This document shows positions 42,700-50,644 of a stretch of DNA of 64,000 nt, one piece after another. Within the stretch, counting starts at the first letter, position 1, and the number at the start of each line of letters is the position of its first letter. Below the pieces are notes generated by a model, which was not told the DNA's origin, searched no databases, and was given only the letters and a program-made list of their open reading frames with translations. The stretch spans positions 930,001 to 994,000 of the forward strand of contig NZ_CBDDIE010000003.1 in NCBI RefSeq assembly GCF_965228805.1, in the 5' to 3' direction. Both the position numbers and the translations under genes were made by a program. This stretch comes from JASBTN01 sp965228805 (GTDB lineage: Bacteria; Pseudomonadota; Alphaproteobacteria; Rhodobacterales; Rhodobacteraceae).

Positions 42700-43827
42700 C
42701 TAGGCCCGTTTCACCAGCACCGAGCCCACCGAATACCCGGCACCAAAGGAACAGATCACGCCCAGATCCCCCGGCGTCAGGTCAGCGGAATACTTGTCGA
42801 AGGCGATGATCGACCCGGCCGAGGAGGTGTTGGCATAGTCCTGCAGGATATTGGGCTGCTCGCCTTCCTCGGGCACACGGCCCAGAACCTTCTTGCCGAT
42901 GAAATCGTTCATCGTCTTGTTGGCCTGGTGCAGCCACAGGCGTTTCAGCTGGTCGGGCGCCACGCCTTCCTCGGCCATATGGCCAAGGATGTGTTTCGAC
43001 ACGATCGGCAGCACCTCCTTGAACACCTTGCGGCCGTTCTGCATGAACTGCATGTCGCGCCGATCCGGCAGGGCGCCGGTGCCTTCCCGCGTGCGGCGCA
43101 GGAAACCGTTGTTGTTGCGGATATTGTTTGAGAACTGCGTCAGGCAACGGGTCGAGAGGATCTCGAAGTGATCACCCTGTGCGTCTTCCTTACGCTCGAT
43201 CAGCGTGGCGGTGGCCACGTCGCCAAAGATGAAATGGCAGTCCCGGTCGCGCCATTCCAGGTGGGCCGAACAGATCTCGGGATTGACCACCAGCGCCTTT
43301 TTAACCGAGCCCGACCGCACCATGTCCGCCGCCGCCTGGATGCCAAAGGTGGCCGAGCTACAGGCCACGTTCATGTCAAATCCGAACCCGCCCGCGCCCA
43401 GCGCCTGCTGGATCTCGACCGCAATGGCCGGATAGGCGCGTTCATGGTTCGAGGCGGCACAGATCACCAGATCGACCTCGCTGGCGTCCACCCCGGCCTG
43501 AGCCAGCGCTTTGCGACAGGCATCCACGCCCATGTCCGTCATGATACCCGGGGCGTCATCCGCCCGCTCCGCCAGCGCCGGATACATGCGATCCGGGTCC
43601 AGCACGCCGGACTTGTCCATCACGAAACGCTGCTTGATCCCCGAGGCCGAGACGATGAACTCCTCGCTCGAATGACCGATCGGCTCCACCTCGCCCGCCG
43701 CGATGGCCTCGGCGTTCAGGGCGTTCTGCTTGTCGGCATAGGCGTTGAAGGCCTCGACCAGTTCGGCATTGGTAACGACCTGGTCCGGGGTAAAGACTCC
43801 GGTGCCGGAGATGACGGGTGTGAACAT
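42700..43827 (-). CDS. KAS III-like beta-ketoacyl-ACP synthase
   Basis: A 375-aa thiolase-fold condensing enzyme with the Cys-His-Asn triad: C156 in NVACSSATFG, His in WLHQANKTM and Asn in YANTSSAGS. It is about 50 residues longer than FabH, with an extra helical insert near residues 25-60 (FNAYADKQNALNAEAIAAGEVEPI). This long form resembles the Pseudomonas PA3286-type enzyme, which primes fatty acid synthesis from medium-chain acyl-CoA. It stands alone, so the chain-length preference is an inference from family. Confidence 0.87.
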   Translation of the reverse strand: MFTPVISGTGVFTPDQVVTNAELVEAFNAYADKQNALNAEAIAAGEVEPIGHSSEEFIVSASGIKQRFVMDKSGVLDPDRMYPALAERADDAPGIMTDMGVDACRKALAQAGVDASEVDLVICAASNHERAYPAIAVEIQQALGAGGFGFDMNVACSSATFGIQAAADMVRSGSVKKALVVNPEICSAHLEWRDRDCHFIFGDVATATLIERKEDAQGDHFEILSTRCLTQFSNNIRNNNGFLRRTREGTGALPDRRDMQFMQNGRKVFKEVLPIVSKHILGHMAEEGVAPDQLKRLWLHQANKTMNDFIGKKVLGRVPEEGEQPNILQDYANTSSAGSIIAFDKYSADLTPGDLGVICSFGAGYSVGSVLVKRA

Positions 43828-43920
43828 GCGAAGTCCCTTGTTTACAGGTTCCCCGCAGTCAAACAGGTCACCGTGGGAAGGGCAAGGCGCCGGGGCGCGG
43901 TTGACGTTTGGGCAGGCGCC

Positions 43921-44565
43921 TCAAAACGGGCATTTCGCCTTGAAGGTCATGCCCCGCCCGCCATCCGGGTGGCGCAGGCGCAGGCTCTCTGCATGCAGCA
44001 TCAGACGCGGAGCGTCCAACGCGGGGCCGGTGGCGTAGAAGGGATCGCCCAGGATCGGATGGCCAAGCTCCAACATATGCACGCGGAGCTGGTGGCTGCG
44101 ACCAGTTTGCGGGAACAGGCGCATGCGGGTCTCATTGTCGCCACGCTTGGCGACTTTCCAATCAGTCACGGCGGGTTTGCCGTTCTCATGATCCACATGC
44201 TGGCGCGGGCGATTGGGCCAGTCGACGATCAGGGGCAGGTCCACGGTGCCTTCGCCCCCTTCGACCTCGCCATAAACCCGCGCGATGTACACCTTCTTCA
44301 CCTGCCGCTTCTCGAACTGTAGGCCCAGGTGCCGCTGTGCATGGGGCGTCATGGCAAAGACCATCACGCCGGAGGTGTCACGATCCAGACGGTGCACCAG
44401 CAGCGCCTCGGGAAAGACCGCCTGGATGCGGGAGATCAGGCAGTCGGCCAGGTGCTCGCCCCGTCCCGGCACGGACAGGAGCCCCGAGGGCTTGTTCACG
44501 ACCAGAAGCTCGTGGTCCTGGTGCAGGATGTCGAGCGGCGTATCAGGGGGGCAATAGGCGTCCAT
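43921..44565 (-). CDS. rluA: RluA-type pseudouridine synthase
   Basis: A 214-aa pseudouridine synthase very like E. coli RluA (219 aa): VVNKPSGLLSVPGRGEHLADCL, the catalytic HRLDRDTSG (active Asp second in LDRDTSG), VDLPLIVDWPNRPRQ, TGRSHQLRVHMLELGHPILGDPFYA. RluA modifies 23S rRNA U746 and tRNA U32. The ATG at 44565 was chosen because the product then starts like the family; a longer form from 44601 cannot be excluded. No S4 domain is present. It is next to rarD. Confidence 0.88.
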   Translation of the reverse strand: MDAYCPPDTPLDILHQDHELLVVNKPSGLLSVPGRGEHLADCLISRIQAVFPEALLVHRLDRDTSGVMVFAMTPHAQRHLGLQFEKRQVKKVYIARVYGEVEGGEGTVDLPLIVDWPNRPRQHVDHENGKPAVTDWKVAKRGDNETRMRLFPQTGRSHQLRVHMLELGHPILGDPFYATGPALDAPRLMLHAESLRLRHPDGGRGMTFKAKCPF

Positions 44566-44604
44566 GGGGCGCGAGATAGCGGGCTGGCGCCGCAGGGGCA
44601 AGGC

Positions 44605-45507
44605 TCAGGTCGCGCGGCGCACCTGTTTGACCATCGACCAGCTGTAGATCACCAGCGCAGCCCAGATCATCGGGAAGGCAATCGCCTGTGCGCCGCCGAA
44701 AGGTTCGCCAAAGACGAAGACAGCAGTGAGGAAGATCATCGTCGGCGCGATATATTGCAGGATGCCCACAGTCGACAGGCGCAAGAGCTTGGCACCATTG
44801 GCGTAGATGATCAGCGGCACTGCGGTGACCAACCCGCACCCCACCAGCATCCAGGTGTCAAAAACGGAGCCGCCGAAATGGCTCTGCCCGTTTGCCACCA
44901 GCCAGGCCAGATAGACCAGCGCCGGGCCGGTCAGGATCAGCACCTCCAGCATGAAACCCTGGTTCGGCCCGATCGGCAGCTGTTTCTTGGCCAGCGCGTA
45001 GAAGCCCCAGCTGAACATCAGCGCAATGGCGGGCCAGGGCAGCGATCCAGCCTCGAAGGTCAGAACCGCCACGGCGCCAATGGCCAGAGCAATGGCAGCC
45101 ATTTGCGCGCGGGTCAGACGCTCGCCCAGCAGCACCGCCCCCAGGAAGATCGAAAAGAGCGGATTGATGTAGTACCCAAGGGCGGCATCCAGCGCCCGGT
45201 CCACGGCAATCGCCCAGACATAGATGCCCCAGTTGACCGAAATCAGCGCCGCCGTCACGCAGCCCATTGCCAGGGTACGCGGCGAACGCAGCGCGGTCGC
45301 CAAGTCGCGGGTCCGTCCCAAGACGATCAGCAGCACACCGGCCACGGGCACGGACCAGAGCACCCGGTGCACCACCACCTCGGGCGCGGGAATATGCGCC
45401 AGCGCCTTCATGTAAAGCGGCAGGAATCCCCAAAGGACATAGGCGGTGACGGCAAAGGCCAGCCCCTGCGGCGTATCCTGGTTCTGTACGGTCCGTGGTG
45501 TCTTCAT
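44605..45507 (-). CDS. rarD: EamA-family permease RarD
   Basis: A 300-aa membrane protein with ten hydrophobic segments forming two EamA repeats. The RarD features are the N-terminal AYVLWGFLPLYMKAL, HRVLWSVPVAGVLL and LQYIAPTMIFLTAVFVFGEPF. Members of the drug/metabolite transporter superfamily move small metabolites; the RarD substrate is unknown (it was named from chloramphenicol resistance). ATG 45507 gives the usual leader; the frame is open slightly further upstream. Confidence 0.9.
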   Translation of the reverse strand: MKTPRTVQNQDTPQGLAFAVTAYVLWGFLPLYMKALAHIPAPEVVVHRVLWSVPVAGVLLIVLGRTRDLATALRSPRTLAMGCVTAALISVNWGIYVWAIAVDRALDAALGYYINPLFSIFLGAVLLGERLTRAQMAAIALAIGAVAVLTFEAGSLPWPAIALMFSWGFYALAKKQLPIGPNQGFMLEVLILTGPALVYLAWLVANGQSHFGGSVFDTWMLVGCGLVTAVPLIIYANGAKLLRLSTVGILQYIAPTMIFLTAVFVFGEPFGGAQAIAFPMIWAALVIYSWSMVKQVRRAT

Positions 45508-45623
45508 GGCGCTGTTATGGCAGCATTTCACGCGTTCAGAAGTGCCATGCGCGACACATGTCATGAAGATTTGTGATGCCAGATATCAGCGTCCGGATTG
45601 CGTCGCTACACCAGCGCGCGCAC

Positions 45624-46745
45624 CTATGCGCCGGGCAGCTGGCTGCGCTGGAACACAATGGTCTCACCTTCTTCCGGTTCCTCACGCGAGGGCCCCACAA
45701 GGTCCTCTGCGTGCAATGCCCCATCCGCAATCGCGATGAGCTCGTCCAGCGAAGGGTAACTGCCCTGCCCCGCCGAGGCGATGCCATAGCGCGCGGTCAG
45801 GAGCAGGCCTTCGACCTCGGGCAGCCGCGCCGACAGGGCCTCGCCAAACCCCTGCGCCCCATCCGCATCGGTGCGGGGCAAAAGGACCCAGAAGTCGTCG
45901 CCCGCATGCCGCGCGGCAATGCCATCATCGCCCAGCAGCTCCGCAACCACAGCACCGACCTGGGCCAGGATGCGGTCCCCCGCCTGGTGCCCCAGCGCCT
46001 CATTCACCCGTTTGAACCGGTCCAGGTCGACAAAGACAAAGGACACGGCGGTGCCCCCACGCTTGGCCTTGTCACAGGCGTCTTTGGCCAGCTCCAGAAA
46101 ATGGCGGCGATTGAAAAGCCCGGTCAGCTCATCGATCTGTGTCATGCGCCGGATTTCAGCCGAACGCTCGCGCACGATGCGTTCCAGCCGTTCGGAATGG
46201 TTCAGCACCTCGTCTCGGGCCAGTTCGACCTCGTTCACCAGCCCCTGGATATAGGTGTCCAACACCAGGCCAAGGTCGAACAGCATCAACTTGGTCAGCG
46301 CCCCGCAAGAGGGCTCATAGCCGTAGCTTTCCGTCAGGACCGTCGTCACGTGATGCTCCAACCGGTGCATCGAGGCGACATAGGTCTTCGGCGGCACGCC
46401 AATGCGGGCATGGACCTTGCCGATGCGCAGGCGCGAGTTCACGTAATCCGCATCGTAATTGCCGCTGAACAGCCGGATCACATAGCCGCGCATGGAGGCC
46501 CTGAGCCGTTTCAGCGTATCCGCATCGCCGATGATCGCCTGGATCTGGGTAAACTCGGTCTGTTGGAGATAGAAATCCTCGATCAGCCCCTCGGCACATT
46601 CGCGAATGGCCTGATCGAACCCGGCCAGGATCTGCTCATGCGCGGGCGTCAGGCCCAGCATGCGCTTGCGCTCCGCCACTTCCGCATCGGTGATGCGCAT
46701 GTGTTCGGCCAGCGTGAAATCGGTCAGGTTGGTATCGTGTTTCAT
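45624..46745 (-). CDS. Globin-coupled sensor diguanylate cyclase (degenerate GGDEF)
   Basis: A 373-aa protein. Residues about 25-165 are a protoglobin haem domain with the proximal histidine H112 in RIGKVHARIGVPPKTY, a signature of globin-coupled sensors. A linker helix (about 165-203) leads to a GGDEF domain: DELTGLFNRRHF, the metal aspartate in FVDLDRF (about 239-244) and the active loop AGDDF at 281-285 in place of GG(D/E)EF. There is no RxxD inhibitory site upstream of the loop. It should sense O2 or NO and make, or bind, c-di-GMP. The altered loop leaves catalysis open to doubt. Confidence 0.9.
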   Translation of the reverse strand: MKHDTNLTDFTLAEHMRITDAEVAERKRMLGLTPAHEQILAGFDQAIRECAEGLIEDFYLQQTEFTQIQAIIGDADTLKRLRASMRGYVIRLFSGNYDADYVNSRLRIGKVHARIGVPPKTYVASMHRLEHHVTTVLTESYGYEPSCGALTKLMLFDLGLVLDTYIQGLVNEVELARDEVLNHSERLERIVRERSAEIRRMTQIDELTGLFNRRHFLELAKDACDKAKRGGTAVSFVFVDLDRFKRVNEALGHQAGDRILAQVGAVVAELLGDDGIAARHAGDDFWVLLPRTDADGAQGFGEALSARLPEVEGLLLTARYGIASAGQGSYPSLDELIAIADGALHAEDLVGPSREEPEEGETIVFQRSQLPGA

Positions 46746-46847
46746 TGCGCCCCCAAAGGCCCGGTTAATCCTTGGCGGGGGCACACCCACCCGCGCTTGG
46801 GGCGAGGGTAGGTGCTTGAGGTTAACAAACCCTTCCGGGCGGTGGGG

Positions 46848-49298
46848 TCACGCCTTGGCGCGTTCGCCCTTCGGATCATACATCGGCTTCAGCGAAGCCT
46901 CGGCCTTCACCCGGGTGCCGGCCACGTCGATTTCATAGGTCGAGGCCAGCACATCCGCCGGTTTCTCACCCTTGCAGGGCACGTAGCCCATGCCCATGGC
47001 GCCGCCCAGGTGGTGGCCGTAGTTGCCTGAGGACAGGTAACCGACGATCTCGCCGTCACGAATGATCGGCTCGTTGTGGTACAGCAGCGGCTCCGGGTCG
47101 GTCAGCTTGAACTGCACCATACGGTTTTCCAGCCCTGTTTCCTTCTTCGCCAGCACCGCGTCGCGGCCGATGAAGTTGGGCTTGTCGGTCTTCACCGCAA
47201 AGCCCAGACCGGCCTCCAGAACGTGATCCTCGGCGGTAATGTCATGGCCGAAGTGCCTAAAGCCTTTCTCGATCCGGCAACTGTCCATCATGTGCATGCC
47301 GCAAAGCTTCAGCCCCATGTCCTGGCCTGCCTCGAACAGGGTTTCGAACATGTGCCCTGCCATGTCGGAGGAAGCATAGAGCTCCCAGCCCAGCTCGCCC
47401 ACGTAAGTGACGCGGTGCGCGCGGGCCAGGCCCATGCCCAGCTCGATCTCCTGCGCGGTGCCGAAGGGGTTCACGGCGTTGGAGAAATCAGCCGGGCTGA
47501 CCGCTTCCAGCAGCTTGCGCGCGTTGGGGCCCATGACGGCCAGCACGCCCTCGCCCGCCGTCACGTCGGTAATGACGACGCGGAAGTCGCCCTTGTGGCG
47601 CTCCATCCAGGTCTGATCCGCCAGACGCGTGGCGGCCGGGGTGACGACCAGATAGGCGGTTTCGGTCAGACGGGTTACGGTTACATCCGCTTCGATCCCG
47701 GCGCGGGAGTTCAGGAACTGGGTATAGACGATCTTGCCATTCGGCACCGAATAGTCGCCGCCGCCGATGTAGTTCAAAAACGCCTCGGCATCCGGGCCTT
47801 CAACACGGATCTTGCCGAAGGAGGACATGTCATACATGCCGACGTTTTCGCGCACGGCGCGGTGTTCAGCGGCGGAGTTTTCGAACCAGTTCGGGCGGCC
47901 CCAGGTGTATTCGTACTCGGCCTTCTGGCCGTGATTGGCAAACCAGTTGGCGCGTTCCCAACCGGCGATTTCACCGAAGACGCCGCCCTGTTCCTTCAGG
48001 TGGTGGTGGAAGGGCGTGCGCCGCACACCACGCGCGGTGGCCTTCTGGCGGAACGGGAAGTGGTCGGCATAGAGCAGGCCCAGCGTTTCCTTGGAGCGTT
48101 CGTAGAGGTAGGTCTTGTTGCCCTGGAACGGCTGCATGCGGCTGATGTCCACATCGCCCAGGTCAAAAGGCTTTTCGCCATCATCCATCCACTGCGCCAA
48201 CGCCTGACCGGCGCCGCCCGCCGACTGGATGCCGATCGAGTTGAAGCCGGCGGCGACCCAGACATTGTCCATCTCGGGCGCGAGGCCCAGGTGGTAGGCA
48301 TCATCGGGTGTGAATGACTCAGGCCCGTTGAAGAAGGTGTGAATCCCCGCTTCCGCCAGCATCGGCATGCGGTTGCAGGCGGCTTCCAGGATCGGTTCGA
48401 AATGGTCGAAATCCTCGGGCAGCTGGTCGAATTCGAACGTGTCGGGAATCCCGTTCATCGCCCAGGGCTTGGCGTTGGGTTCAAAGGCGCCCAGCAGGAT
48501 TTTCCCTGCGTCTTCCTTGTAATAGGCGCATTCGTCCGGCACGCGCAGCACCGGCATCTGGGTCAAGCCCTGGATGTTCTCGGTCACGATATAGAAGTGC
48601 TCGCAGGCATGCAGCGGCACGTTGGTGCCCATCATGCGACCGACCTCGTGGCCCCACATGCCTGCGGTGTTGACGATGTGGTCGCAGGTGATGTGGCCCT
48701 GTTCGGACCCGTCGTCCGAGACCCAATCCACCCCGGTCACACGCCGGTCGGCCTTGGCCACGCCGGTAACCTTGATACGTTCCTTGACCACCGCGCCGTT
48801 CTGCCGCGCGCCCTTGGCCAGCGCCAGCGCGATGTTCGCCGGGTCGCCCTGCCCGTCCAGGGGCAGATAGACGCCGCCGGTCACGTCGTCGATGTTCAGG
48901 TGCTCATACTTCGCCTTTACCTCGGCGGGCGAGATTTCCTCGACCTCGACACCAAAGGCGCGGGCCATGGCGGCCTGACGGTGCAGCTCTTCGAGCCGCT
49001 CACCGGTCAAGGCCGCGGTGATCGAGCCGCAGCGCTTGAAGCCGGTGGCAACGCCGGTTTCAGCCTCAAGGTTGCCATAGAGCTCCTGCGAGTATTTCGC
49101 GAGCTTGGTCATGTTCGCCGTGGCGCGCAGCTGGGCGATCAACCCGGCGGCGTGCCAGGTGGTGCCGGAGGTCAGCTGCTTGCGCTCCAGCAGGACCACG
49201 TCGGTCCAGCCCTGTTTCGCCAGGTGATAGGCGACCGAACAGCCGATGACTCCGCCGCCGACAATGACGACGCGGGCGTGGGTGGGAAGATCAGCCAT
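46848..49298 (-). CDS. FAD/GcvT fusion dehydrogenase (dimethylglycine/sarcosine dehydrogenase-like), copy A
   Basis: An 816-aa fusion: an N-terminal DAO-type FAD domain (residues about 8-370; VVIVGGGVIGCSVAYHL, and TSGTTWHAAG whose His is the expected covalent FAD link), an FAO-type middle region, and a C-terminal GcvT folate domain (about 425-800; TRLTETAYLVVTPAA, GELGWELYA, IGRDAVLAKK). Such enzymes oxidatively demethylate dimethylglycine or sarcosine and pass the one-carbon unit to tetrahydrofolate. It is about 35-40% similar in general layout to copy B at 50645 by eye, not a recent duplicate. It is separated from copy B by an AraC-type regulator. Confidence 0.87.
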   Translation of the reverse strand: MADLPTHARVVIVGGGVIGCSVAYHLAKQGWTDVVLLERKQLTSGTTWHAAGLIAQLRATANMTKLAKYSQELYGNLEAETGVATGFKRCGSITAALTGERLEELHRQAAMARAFGVEVEEISPAEVKAKYEHLNIDDVTGGVYLPLDGQGDPANIALALAKGARQNGAVVKERIKVTGVAKADRRVTGVDWVSDDGSEQGHITCDHIVNTAGMWGHEVGRMMGTNVPLHACEHFYIVTENIQGLTQMPVLRVPDECAYYKEDAGKILLGAFEPNAKPWAMNGIPDTFEFDQLPEDFDHFEPILEAACNRMPMLAEAGIHTFFNGPESFTPDDAYHLGLAPEMDNVWVAAGFNSIGIQSAGGAGQALAQWMDDGEKPFDLGDVDISRMQPFQGNKTYLYERSKETLGLLYADHFPFRQKATARGVRRTPFHHHLKEQGGVFGEIAGWERANWFANHGQKAEYEYTWGRPNWFENSAAEHRAVRENVGMYDMSSFGKIRVEGPDAEAFLNYIGGGDYSVPNGKIVYTQFLNSRAGIEADVTVTRLTETAYLVVTPAATRLADQTWMERHKGDFRVVITDVTAGEGVLAVMGPNARKLLEAVSPADFSNAVNPFGTAQEIELGMGLARAHRVTYVGELGWELYASSDMAGHMFETLFEAGQDMGLKLCGMHMMDSCRIEKGFRHFGHDITAEDHVLEAGLGFAVKTDKPNFIGRDAVLAKKETGLENRMVQFKLTDPEPLLYHNEPIIRDGEIVGYLSSGNYGHHLGGAMGMGYVPCKGEKPADVLASTYEIDVAGTRVKAEASLKPMYDPKGERAKA

Positions 49299-49420
49299 GG
49301 GGCGCTCCTATGGATAGTGGTGAGTGTGATCGTGGTCCGTGGACGCGGGAACGGTGGCACGGCTCAGGCGTCATGATATCGCGAAAAGCGGCAGATATCC
49401 CCCGAATCCGGGCAAAAGCG

Positions 49421-50395
49421 TCAGCCGTGACGGGTTCTTTGGGCGCGTACCTGCTGCGGGGTGGTGCCGAACATCGCCTTAAATGGGCCGGAAAACCCGC
49501 CCAGGAAACCGCAGGCGATGCCAATCTCTTGGATCGACATGGAGGTGTTCAGAAGCAGGTTGTTGGCCTTGTTCAGACGAAGCGCGCGGTAGAACTGGTG
49601 TGGCGTGGTGCCCAAGCGCTGCTTGAACTTGCGTTCGAGCGAGCGGTTCGACAGGCCCAGCAGCGCTACCAGTTCGTGGATCGGAATGGGCTCCTCGGTA
49701 TTGGCCTGCATCAGCTCGATCGCCGCATCAAGGTCGCGATCGCCGGTGGCGTTCACCGTGGGGCCACCAATCGGTTGCTGGGTGGCAAAGTCACGAATGC
49801 GGTCATGCAGCAGGACGCCTGCCACCGCCATGACCTTGGCGGTCGGCACGTGACGGGTCAGCAGAGACAGGATCAGGTCGACGGTCGCCCCCATCCCGGC
49901 GCAAGTCAGGATCGCGCCATCCTCGACCGCCAGGGCAAACTTCGGGTCGAAGCTGACCGGTGTTTCGCCCAGGACGGTGGAGTTCTCCCAATGGGTGGTG
50001 TGCGGGCTGTCGGGGGTGGTTTCGGCGATATGGCGACTGGCGGCCTCGGCCAGCAGCACGACCTTGGCGCCGCGATGGGTATAGCGGCGGATGATGTCCT
50101 GCACCGACAGGCCGGGCGCGGCCGGGTCGGTATTGCCGATCACGACCAGGTAATCGGCGTCGGGTTTTTCCGGCACCGGGTCCGTGTCCAAGTCGATCCC
50201 CGCCCGGCAGGCGATGCGCCCGCCATGGCGGCTGAGGTAGCGGAACGAGACTCCGTCCTGCAGGGTGACCCGGTTCAGGATGCGAATGGGCTCCGCCACA
50301 CCGGCCAGCTCCATCAGGACGAAACCGTCGCTGACGAGGATGTCGAAGCGGATCGTGTCTGCCGCCGTTGTGGCGTGGCGCAGCGGTTGGTTCAT
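49421..50395 (-). CDS. GlxA family AraC-type regulator (GbdR-like)
   Basis: A 324-aa regulator with an N-terminal DJ-1/PfpI (class I GATase-like) domain (about residues 15-200; FDILVSDGFVLMELAGVAEPI, AILTCAGMGATVDLILSLL) and a C-terminal double AraC helix-turn-helix (about 220-324; ELVALLGLSNRSLERKFKQRLGTTPHQFYRALRL, and the MSIQEIGIACGFLGGFSGPFKAMFGTTPQQVR region). GbdR of Pseudomonas, which senses glycine betaine and dimethylglycine, has the same architecture. Its place between two dimethylglycine/sarcosine dehydrogenase-like genes makes it the likely activator of this region. ATG 50395 starts the family-like product. Confidence 0.87.
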   Translation of the reverse strand: MNQPLRHATTAADTIRFDILVSDGFVLMELAGVAEPIRILNRVTLQDGVSFRYLSRHGGRIACRAGIDLDTDPVPEKPDADYLVVIGNTDPAAPGLSVQDIIRRYTHRGAKVVLLAEAASRHIAETTPDSPHTTHWENSTVLGETPVSFDPKFALAVEDGAILTCAGMGATVDLILSLLTRHVPTAKVMAVAGVLLHDRIRDFATQQPIGGPTVNATGDRDLDAAIELMQANTEEPIPIHELVALLGLSNRSLERKFKQRLGTTPHQFYRALRLNKANNLLLNTSMSIQEIGIACGFLGGFSGPFKAMFGTTPQQVRAQRTRHG

Positions 50396-50488
50396 CGTGC
50401 CTATCCCCTGTTTGCCCTGCAAGCCGGGCGGCACCCGAGCCTGCGAGGGCGGTCGTAAGGGTGGAAAGACGCGATGTCGGTGACACAA

Positions 50489-50519
50489 GCGTGACGATCA
50501 CGCAGGATGCAACGTTGCA
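50489..50519. promoter_or_regulatory. Two palindromes upstream of the GlxA-type regulator
   Basis: GCGTGA-CGA-TCACGC (50489-50503) and the perfect 12-mer TGCAACGTTGCA (50508-50519) lie 94-124 nt before the regulator start codon. The arms of the first are the same six bases as in the operator upstream of the XRE-cupin gene (54477), although with a 3-bp rather than 5-bp spacer. Confidence 0.4.
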
Positions 50520-50524
50520 AAGCG

Positions 50525-50586
50525 CCCTCCCGTGGGGAGGGTCGGGCGCCGCCCGGCTTTCAGCCGTGCGTGGGAGTACCACTCCC
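50525..50586. repeat. Three tandem hairpins after dehydrogenase copy B
   Basis: Within 62 bp there are CCCTCCC-N3-GGGAGGG (50525-50541), CGGGC-N3-GCCCG (50543-50555) and GGGAGT-N3-ACTCCC (50572-50586), all perfect. They fill most of the gap between the regulator promoter and the stop codon of the dehydrogenase at 50645. None has a good U-run on the minus strand. They may protect mRNA 3' ends or form part of a larger intergenic repeat. Confidence 0.5.
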
Positions 50587-50644
50587 CAAACGCCCACCCC
50601 AAGTCAGGTGCCGCCCCACCGCGCGGGGCGACGCCCTTTTCACA

